This document shows, piece by piece, positions 55,716-64,000 of a stretch of DNA of 64,000 nucleotides (its first letter is position 1; each line of letters starts with the position of its first letter). Position numbers and translations under genes: made by a program. Source of the stretch: Asterella californica (Eukaryota; Streptophyta; Marchantiopsida; Marchantiales; Aytoniaceae); the NCBI GenBank assembly GCA_036924285.1, contig JAYKYS010000004.1, positions 32,272,001 through 32,336,000 on the forward strand, written 5' to 3'. The notes under the pieces are model-generated. The model had not been told where the DNA came from. It did no database searches and saw only the letters and a program-made list of their open reading frames with translations.

Positions 55716-56826
55716 ACACACATGGCTACACAACATACATCGCTGTCAAAGATACATCACATATACACATAACAAATGGACGATGTCATACACATACACA
55801 AGTGTATCACAATCGCCTCTCTAATTGACGATTAGATCTCTCTAACTCTAGATAGCCTCATATCTCAACTACGTGATATATACCTTCATAGGTGCAAGGC
55901 TCAGGAGATTGGGTGCTACATCGTCTCATCGTTAGTCGCATGTCTATTGCTTATTTCACGCAAAGATCTAATCAACTATCCTTGCTATATACATCGGGGG
56001 TAAACTCATTGTCCAATAAGAATGACATTGAGAGATGGAGTCAACACGACTTGTGCCAACTTCTCGAACAATCATCACATACCAACATACGGATTGCTCC
56101 ATCAGCAGACCTACATAACATACACCTCAAGCTCGCACGTACAACTGCTAAGCTTAAGTCAACGGTACTATCGATGTTGAAAAGATGACATGACGCATAT
56201 GTCACGTCAGTTTGGCACGACAGTTGTCACGTTGGTTTAGCACCTCGGCTAAGTTGAGGAACTTCGGAGAGGAGTACTATTGAGAGATTGTGTCATCATC
56301 GATTCTGTTTGTTGTATCCATGATCATTCAACATTTTCGTGTGATTATCTTGACCTTTTATTGAAAAAATGCTTAGATTAACAAGAAATTCGAGAAGAAT
56401 TATAAAATATTAGTCGTTTCATTGTGCATCAACCACTACCACAGCTAGAAGATACTCTGTTTCTCAAAAGAAAGGTTTTCGCTACGACATATTTGGTGTT
56501 TTCATTGAGAACACGCTTTGAGGTGGTGGAATGAGTTGTTGCCGAGGAGTGTCAAATATGAATCTTCTCGAAACGATGAGGATGAATGGAGGAACGAACG
56601 ATCTGCTTCGAGCACTGACGATGTTAGGGAGTAGAAGTCTACAAGAGCTCTACATGCGATGGTGAAAGTTGAAAAGATTTGATGAAAGAAACATCACGAA
56701 ATATGTTCGGGAGTATTAAGAAATATGTTTGGGAGTATATTTGTGAGATGGAAGTAAATGGTGTGCTTGCGGAAGGAGATGATCTTCAATTTTGAGTTGG
56801 TCGTGATACTTGAGATCTGTAGTCAG
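55716..56826 (+). mobile_element. Insert J: 5' fragment of a retroelement related to families A-D
   Basis: About 775 bp of LTR-like DNA ends GCTACGACA at 56489, followed by TGGTGTTTTCATTGAGAAC, a diverged tRNA-Thr-like primer site. A decayed Gag start follows, reading like FDERNITKYVREY (about 56675-56715), recognisably the RDISRYLREY block of A-D. Stops and an 18-bp near-duplication break it. The insertion replaced about 8 bp of the LTR and has no target duplication, so it is a captured fragment. The 99-codon frame at 55892-56188 lies in its LTR and is not recognised. Confidence 0.65.
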
Positions 56827-57483
56827 TGATATATAACACTCCTCGATTTGACCTCCGAGCTGAAAGTTATGGCCGAACCACAATCGAGTTGTGGTATAAT
56901 TTTCAGGGACTAAAGAGGAGGGCGGGGCCGCCGATCCCCAGAAGTATATATGAGGGGGGGCTCGATGCCTGGGTGGGCCAGGACGAGTCTCCCGACCCCA
57001 GGGTTCGGCGGACGGACTCTGGGGGCATGAGATGATGACTGGGCCAGTTCCAAGGCACGTTCCGATCTAGACTTGGACGTCTAGACCTAGGAACGATGTA
57101 AGGGCTGGGGCAAGACTAGAGAACGAGTCGACGGATTAGACCACCGTTCGAGAGCTTAGACTCAGACGGACATCACGGGCGGTTGGGCCGCTAGGTGTGT
57201 TGGAGGCACCGTTTAAGACCCTGGACTTTATGGGAAGTCCGCCCCAAGTCATCTTGTGACTTGCTCATGTTTGGGACTGACTTAGGCGGATCTAAGTCGG
57301 GACTTAGGATTGCTGAGCTTGATGGTTAGGGAGACGGTCCGGCTCCGGTCCGGACCAACCAAAACTAAGGTAAGTGGTGCATGGACGCTAACTTGTGATT
57401 GTGTTTGCAGGTTAGTGGTGTAAAGTTTGCGACCTACTGAGCTAAAGCTTCCGCTGGCGCAACAAGGCGGTAGGTGCACGAAA
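56827..57483 (+). repeat. 3' LTR of F, second part
   Basis: It continues the LTR from GATATATAAC and ends GCACGAAA at 57483, followed by target duplication CAAG and chromovirus E. Confidence 0.88.
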
Positions 57484-57828
57484 CAAGGCTCCTTGACTTC
57501 CCGCGCCTGCATCGTTGGACACCGTTGGCAAGACTCCATCTTGTTGCACTGGTGCCGCAGCTGGTACAGGGCTCCCTTGACATTGGGACGAAGGTTGTCG
57601 GTTGTCGTCCCCTGATTGTGCCTCGGACTAGCTCGAGTCGATCTGCTCCTGTTAGCCGCTCCTCGTTTCTTGATCTTCCTCCTGGAACTCTGTCCGTCGT
57701 CGACCATCTCTCCAAGTGTTCACCTAGAAACGCTGATCCGCTTCGTGTCTCGCGTCCCTCCTCAAGCGTCCAGCCTTCAGCCGCTACCTCAAGTTCTCGC
57801 TCACCGAAGCGTCGGCTCTAATACCACT
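57484..57828 (-). pseudogene. gag: Chromovirus E, part 4: gag N-terminus and primer site
   Basis: On the minus strand the Gag ATG is at about 57707 (MVDDGQSSRRKIKKRG); a frame break follows within 40 codons relative to F. The mutated primer site TGGTATTAGAGC starts at 57826. It is cut at 57484 by F. Confidence 0.85.
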
Positions 57829-58725
57829 TTTCACGCACCTACCGCCTTGTTGCGCCAGCAGAAGCTCTAACTCAGTAGGTCACAAATTTTACACCGCTAA
57901 CCTGCAAACACAATCACACGTTAGCGTCCATGCACCACTTACCTTATCTCAGTTTGGTCCGGACCGGAGCCAGACTGTCTCTCTAATCATCAAGGTCAGC
58001 AGTTCCTAAGTCCCGATCTAGACCTGCTTAGGTCGGTCCCAAACATGAGCAAGTCACAAGATGACTTGGGGCGGACTTCCCATAAAGTCCAGGGTCCTAA
58101 ACAGTGCCTCCAGCACACCTAGCGGTCCAACCGTCCGTGATGTCCATCTGGGTCTAGGCTCCTGAATGGTGGTCTAACCCGCCGATTCGTTCCCTAGTCT
58201 TGCCCCAGCCCTTACATCGTTCCTAAGTCTAGACGTCCAAGTCTAGATCAGAACGTGCCTTGGAACCGGCCCAGCCATCACCTCATGCCCCCAGAGTCCG
58301 TCCGCCGAACCCTGGGGTCGGTGACTCGTCCTGGCCCACCCAGGCATCGAGCCCCCCCTCATATATACTTCTGGGGATCGGCGGCCCCGCCCTCCTCTTT
58401 GGTCCCTGAAAATTATACCACAACCCGATTGTGGTTCGGTCATAACTTCCAACTCGGAGGTCAGATCGAGGAGTGTTATATATCACTGGAAAGCTCTCGA
58501 CGAGTCCTTACCAATGATACCTCACTCGTCTCGAGATCTTACGTGGAGCTCCGTCCACGACCTAAAACGTCCCTGGAGCTCCAACACTTAGCCATTTTTC
58601 GGAAACCTGTGGTCCAGACCCAGACTCGAACCTTATGGTTCGTCTGCGTTTCGGACCCACGTCTCGGTCCCACGTCTCGGACGCACGTCTCAGACCTATG
58701 TCTGAGACTCATGTTTCAGCCCGTT
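57829..58725 (-). repeat. 5' LTR of chromovirus E, split by element I
   Basis: It matches the E 3' LTR and the F LTR in reverse complement from CGTGAAA at 57829 up to about 58725, where element I begins. The rest should lie beyond the window. Confidence 0.83.
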
Positions 58726-60613
58726 GTCGGGTTGAGAGTCTTTCTTGGGGAGGGCGGACCTCCTAACTGTGATAGATCAGAGAGAAATGACCAGAAAGGA
58801 AGATAGGTCGCTGCAGACGATGAAATCTCAAAACACAGCCTCTTGTGCTCACCAATTGCAAAACAAACACTCAATCACGCACTCAAGTACACAAATAGAT
58901 CTCTCCGGAGTAGAAATAGCTTTATTTCAGTGTCAATTGCTTCACTGTTTAAGAAAATATCTCTCTCCTCCTCCTCTGAGTCCGTCTCAGCTGAAAATTC
59001 CAAGGAATTTGATCTCACGACAACCAAAGCCTTGTCAAAATGATCTCCTTCCAATAACCACCTCTGTCCGTTCAATTCTACTGCCTCCAAACCTCAAAAC
59101 TGTGTAACATATGAGGTTCTTGTCTCCAAAACACTTTCCTGCCTCTCTCACGATCTCCCCTGCTCACTCCACTCAATTCTGTCATAAAAATTGATCCCCC
59201 ACTCAGCCTCCAAGCTTCTCCGCGTCTCCTCTCCCCAAAATCCTCATTCTGCTCTTTTCTCCTCCTTCCGCCTCCACTCACTCAGAAAACTCCTCTGCCA
59301 AACTGTTTGAAAAGTCCCCCGATCTTCAACCGCCGCAGTATTTAACCTAAAGTTTTAAGGCCCCAGCTTAAGCTGCCCCCCTGCTGTCCTTATAAGCGCA
59401 GTCACTTATCAGAAGTAGGGCCCTAGCTTAAGTTGCCCCCCCTGCTGTCCTTATGCGTACATAGCATTATTTACAAAGTTGACCTCTTTTTAATACAAGT
59501 TTCACAGTTGTCTCCACAAACTCTACCCCTTCACTAATAAAGGTTCATATAACCTCATTCCTCATCGCAAGCTTACTCGATGATTATTTAACTAATTAGC
59601 AAAAGTTTCCTGTGCTCTTGATGCCATCCTGAATATACTACAAGCCATCCAATGTAGGCCGAAGCCTCAACACTTATGAGACTGCCCCACAGGGCTTACA
59701 GCCCCCCCCCATATGCGCACCAGGTATCTCCCATAGTATATTCAGGATGGCATGCGGAGGCTTAGGCCAAGAAACCCACGATTAAGGGAGATACCAGTCT
59801 CTCGCCCCTAGATATACAGGACATGACTGCATACCCAACATAGACTCCCATCCCACAGGGCTTACAGCCCCCCATATGCGCACCAGGTATCTCCCATAGT
59901 ATATTCAAGATGGCATGCGGAGGCTTAGGCCAAGAAGCCCACGATTAAGAGAGATACCAGTCTCCCGCCCCTAGATATACAGGACATGGCTGCATACCCA
60001 ACATAGACTCCCATCCGAGAGACCAACATGCCAGAATAGGAACCAGAGGCCAGGAGGGATTGATCCTGAGACCACTTCCCTCCTAGGCAGGCGCCCTATC
60101 ACTGGGATGGCCTTTGGTTCCGTTCTAAAAGCATTTAAAACTGTACATATCCTTTACTGTAGAAATCTTCCTGCAAAGTCTTTACTAGCCTTTTCTGTGC
60201 AAACTTCTCTATACAACTCCATTTTTAATGAACAAGGAGTCAAAACTATAGTATTTGTGAACACCTACACACTCACGCTATCAGATTCTCAGTTCAAGTC
60301 ACGAGCAAGAATCGACAGATTTCCCTCTTTTGTACATTTCTCAGTTTAAAACCCGTACTAACTATAGCTTAAAACACTTTTTGTCAAAACTGGAAGCATG
60401 AGGTCGCTCTCCTCGTCGAGCTCTGCATTCTGATGCCTTTCGACCTCTTTCAAGGTGATATTTCAGTCTAAGCTAGGGAGCAGCTTGTCAAGCATGGCCC
60501 CAGCTTAGCTCTTGCCTAGCTTGTTAAGCTGCAGGGCAGCTTCCTTTACACAATATAGAAAAAACATCTCTTTGCAATACTTTTCACTGTACAGACCTAT
60601 GTACAATACTACA
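58726..60613 (-). repeat. 3' LTR of element I (1888 bp)
   Basis: On the minus strand it runs from TGTAGTATTG at 60613 to CCCGACA at 58726. It shares both ends and the SINE-like module (60112-60048) with C but lacks the AGCGGAAG array, having about 130 bp of other sequence there. Confidence 0.83.
59686..60016. repeat. Tandem duplication (~166 bp unit) in the I LTR
   Basis: CCACAGGGCTTACAGCCCCCC through GACTCCCATCC occurs twice in a row, with several differences. C has one copy. Confidence 0.8.
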
Positions 60614-60658
60614 TTCACCCCCTCCAAACCTGCACATCCTCTGGTATGTGCCAATCCG

Positions 60659-63600
60659 TCATTGACCCTCGTGGTCCTCCAAATCGTCTTCGTTCTCCTC
60701 GACCGCCTCAGAAAGGTCTTTATTTGTTCCTGTCTGCTCTGAACCTAAGAACTCAGCTAGCTCCACAGTCTCCCCTCTCTTCTCGAATAACTTCACTCGT
60801 TTCCCAGCAACTGGAAGTCTTAAGGGCATGCCATCTAGCTCTTGCAAGGAATAAGTAGCATTCTGATGTACATCAGAGACAAGATACGGACCAAACCACC
60901 TTCTCGAAAACTTTCGAACTGTAGAGTGTTGGTTCTCCAACGTGCTGTCGTATACCAACACCCAGTCCCCAACTTGTATCAGTTTTGGTCGAAGTCTATG
61001 AGTCTTATCAAACCTCTCCTTGTTCCCTAGTCGAGCCGCCTTCAGCCGTCGCTGCGCTTCAGCGAGATCCTCCTCTCTACATTCTAGCTGTCTGATTCAT
61101 AGTGAGAGAAGCTGCACACGGTCCATATTGTCCTCCCATGGCAAGGTAGCTCAAGTAGGAAAGTCTTCTTCTGCTGGCATCATTGATTTCTGTCCTAACA
61201 TTAACTCAACAGGCATGTACCCTGTAGTAGAACAATGTGTTGTTCTATCCGTCCATAAAGCAAAAGGGAGTAACCTGGGCCACTCTCTATGTTTACCATC
61301 ACACGCCTTCATCAAAGCCTGAACTATCGATGGATGTCCTCGCTCGCTCTTGCCAATCCCCTTTGGATTCATCGCAGTAGTAAGCTTGAGCTTCACACCA
61401 TATCGAGCAAAAAACTCTTTCGCTTCCGTACCCCATAGTTCTTCCCTATCTGCCCGTAGCCTTCCTACAGACCCATACCTATAGATAATATCTTCAAGAA
61501 CAAATTTACATATCCCCTCTGTGGTCTTCGTCCTCAAAGCTCGCCCTTCTACAAAGTTGGAGAGATCCTCACGAGCCAGAACCAAATATCGCATGCCCCA
61601 TAACCCCATATGCATCACCACTAAGTCGAGAACCCACTGAAAGTGAATGCAAGGCGGATAAGTTGGCATGAGACCATCCATATACCGCATCTTTGAATAG
61701 AACTGGCAATGCAAGCAGGAGTTGACGTAGTTCACCACATCCTGATACAGACCTTTCCACCAGTACCTCTTCTTCAACTTGGTGTAGGTAGCCCAAATCC
61801 CTCGATGTCCGGCCCATAAGGTATCATGGAACTCTTTCATTAGTTACTGCTTAGTCTCTTGATCGTCCACTACCCGTATGAACATCCCATCTCTCCTCTG
61901 TGGTCGTCTCCAAAGATACCCATCATGCAGAAGATAGTTGTAAGCTTGTTTCCTTATCTCTCTGAACTCAACCTTGCTCCACCTCTCTTGCCTCTCCAAC
62001 AAGCTCAGATAATATCCTATGTCACGAAGTCTATCTGTGTAAAGCTCTTCTCTAAACATCAAAGGCCCCAAGTTCGTAGCTCGTCGATTAACCTGACACT
62101 GAGCATCTTTTCTCTCTTCTTCCTCAGCTTCTAAAATCATGACATCCTCATCTACAAATCGAGCCCTCGACAACATATCTGCGACCATATTCTCCTTTCC
62201 TTTTATATGCTTCAGCTCTAGATTCAAGCTCCTAATATAAGCAATCCAACGTAACATCGCTATGTCTGGCGTGTTACAGTTGGATATCATGCCTAGTAGA
62301 GATAGACAATCCGTCTCTAGGACTACATGAGCACCAATCAAAAACTCACGGTCTGTCTTCATCGCTGTCACCGCTCCCCATAATTCACGCTTTACCTGAG
62401 GATAATCTCGTTGTCTGTCTGTCAAGATCCTAGCTCCAAACCTAGAGGTAAACCGCATACCATCCGTATCATCTTGACCTATTGCCCAGCCAATCGCCTT
62501 TGGACTAGTATCTACTGTAACAATGACAGGTCTCCCACACCCGTAGTCTATTTTTCTCAGAACAGGTGGAGACTGTAGAGCCTCCTTCAACCTATTCATA
62601 GCTTCTCGATGGACTGAGGCCCATACAAACCTCTTACCCTTCCTCAATAATGCATACAAAGGCTCAGCAACATGAACATAATGAGGAATGGATAAGCGAT
62701 AAAATACACAAGCACCTAGAAAGCGTCGAACCTCCGTGATGTTCTTACAGTCTGCCATCCTAGCTATAGCTTCAACCTTCTCGGGGTTTGGTCGCCTTCC
62801 AAAAGCGCCACACAGGTGTCCAACCACTAAAATCTCAGACACACCAAACTTGGACTTAGCTCCTGACAGGGTGAGATGTACCTCCTCCAGACGAGTCAAG
62901 ATACGTTCTACATCCCTGATATGGTCTGCAACAAACCTTCTGCATCCATTCGCAAGTACTGCTTCATCCTTGTCTTCAACCGCGCAACCCTTTATGGGAA
63001 TATCGTCTAGAAATGGAATGGTAACATCAAGCACAAACTCCCTTAGTACCTTATGCATCGCGTTCTGCATATGAGCCACCGAGTTTGTTGCTCCTTGTGG
63101 AAGAGTACACATCCGCATCAATCCCAGGGGCGTACGCATAGTAGTTAAATCCCTACTCTCCACCGCCAACTGGAACTGATCATAACCAGAATATAGATCT
63201 CATATCGAATAGATAGCTCTCCCTGCAAATGCCTCTGCTACCACTTCAATCACAGGACCCGTCCCAACGTTACGAATGGTTACGTTATTCGCAGGCTATA
63301 GGTCTTGAATAAAACGCAAAGCTCCTGACTTCTTGGGTACAGTGAACCATCTGCTAGAATATGGCCCCATGGATGGCTCAAGTATCCCCATCTGTACCTT
63401 CTCCTTCAACAACTCGATGAGTTTAGGCAACAAAGCACGAGGAACTGGGATCGGTTTCAGGTCCCAAGGCACATGAGGGATTGTGAATATAACCATAGGC
63501 GCTATAACCTTTGGGTCCACACAACCTATCTCCTCTGGTGAAAAAGAGAATGCTTTACCGTGCTTCACTATCATATGTTCAAACACTGTCTTCTCTACCT

Positions 63601-64000
63601 CAGTCAAGAAATTACCCCCTCCTATCTGGAGCTCCTTCAATGTCTCCTTAGTAAACTGGTGCCCTATTCGTCTATGATCATGCAATATAGGTTCAATCCC
63701 CACTAACTGTACTTGCTGCTGGGAGTTAGCAGGTAGTTGAGCTGCTACCGGTCTTACCTTTCTCAGTACAGATTTGTACTTCGCATGGACGTCTGCTTCC
63801 TGAGGGAGTGCACACCAACAACTTGCTTCTCTCCCTTCATTATTCTGCATCGGATGAGGAAAGAACTGCAGGTATGTAGCAATCTCCTTATATATGCATC
63901 GAGAGTGGATAGGGATCACCACCACACTATTTTTCCCCTCCATCAATCTACTCACATTGTCTAACCAACCAACAGCTGACTGTACAGACATAAACTCTTC
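60659..64000 (-). pseudogene. pol: pol of element I: RT, RNase H, integrase (partial)
   Basis: It is homologous to C pol and partial at the right edge, where the N-terminal domain is read (SCWCALPQE). RT has LPQGATNS and a PFLDDIP motif. RNase H and integrase (WVLDLV, GIGKSERGH, FGPYLV) follow. Six premature stops were seen: TAG at about 63296 (CAG in C), TGA at about 63198 (GGA), TAA at about 61841 (CAA), TGA at about 61149 (TGG), TGA at about 61098 (CGA), and the RADREEL block has Gly to Glu. The end is at 60659 with the same acidic tail as C. Confidence 0.87.

Larger units (their letters stand above)
48802..57483 (+). mobile_element. Chromovirus F, full-length, inserted in E
   Basis: The target duplication is CAAG (48798-48801 and 57484-57487). 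The LTRs are about 1.07 kb (5') and about 1.09 kb after removing an insert (3'). The gag-pol is of single-frame type. It belongs to the same family as E but is in opposite orientation, so the two form a large inverted repeat. LTR termini are TGTCGCGC and GCGCGAAA, the latter a variant of an expected CA end. LTRs differ by a few percent by eye. Confidence 0.92.
58726..64000 (-). mobile_element. Ty3/gypsy element I (C family), 3' part
   Basis: On the minus strand it has a 3' LTR at its left, a purine tract at 60614-60628 and pol running off the right edge. It is close to C in pol and differs in the LTR middle. It is inserted in the 5' LTR of E; the other junction is outside the window. Confidence 0.87.

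Noticed and set aside
55892..56188. A 98-residue protein inside insert J
   Set aside because: It lies in LTR-like DNA, has no known motif and no conserved neighbour, and is of a length that occurs by chance.
1..64000. A host gene, a bacterial operon or a defence system
   Set aside because: All recognisable coding sequence is retroelement gag or pol. No other gene family was seen apart from the unassigned stretches in G and at 25.9-26.5 kb.

Overview
The window looks like a retrotransposon-saturated stretch of a large eukaryotic nuclear genome. I find no host gene, rRNA, bacterial-type operon or CRISPR array. Almost all coding sequence is gag/pol of Ty3/gypsy-type LTR retrotransposons. A plant-lineage host is suggested by a chromodomain element primed by initiator tRNA-Met, a second element with a Tat/Athila-style tRNA-Asp primer site, and a third family whose primer site fits a plant-type tRNA-Thr 3' end. 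A large-genome streptophyte such as a charophyte alga would fit, but this is a guess from protein style.

Region by region. (1) 1-8236, minus: family A elements in a head-to-tail arrangement that share one LTR (about 4.55-6.41 kb). The left element has Gag, protease and open RT/RNase H running off the left edge. The right element keeps only RNase H-integrase. (2) 8237-16100, plus: element B, related to A. It has a truncated 5' LTR, gag-protease and pol with four nonsense codons, and a 1330-bp 3' LTR. (3) 16101-about 20100, plus: element H, with an LTR-like region, tRNA-Asp primer site and three-zinc-knuckle Gag, cut by D. (4) About 20100-25867, minus: element D, a B-type element with its 5' LTR, gag, protease and half of RT. 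(5) 25868-28637: unresolved repetitive DNA with a long inverted repeat and an unrecognised broken coding stretch. (6) 28638-58725: a nested cluster. The oldest element is chromovirus E (minus). It is split by C (30469-41297, plus, 4-bp target duplication), by G (43121-46306, 5-bp target duplication, unusual coding content) and by F (48802-57483, plus, 4-bp target duplication). F belongs to the same family as E, and its 3' LTR holds a fragment J. (7) 58726-64000, minus: element I, a C-type element inserted in the 5' LTR of E and running off the right edge.

Families A, B/D and C/I form one lineage with shared features: a tRNA-Thr-like primer site (B, C, D), a CCHC Gag, an aspartic protease with Asp-His-Gly in place of Asp-Thr/Ser-Gly, an FLDD reverse transcriptase and a GPY/F integrase tail. 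Gag-protease is in one frame and pol is in -1. A canonical -1 slippery heptamer lies at the junction: GGGTTTT in B, C and D, GGATTTT in A. H has TTTTTTC at its own gag end. C is youngest and best preserved, with an intact pol of about 1200 codons. E is the most decayed. LTRs of C and I carry tRNA-derived SINE-like modules; only C's LTRs carry a roughly 64-bp AGCGGAAG-type tandem array. All boundaries and identities are by eye.
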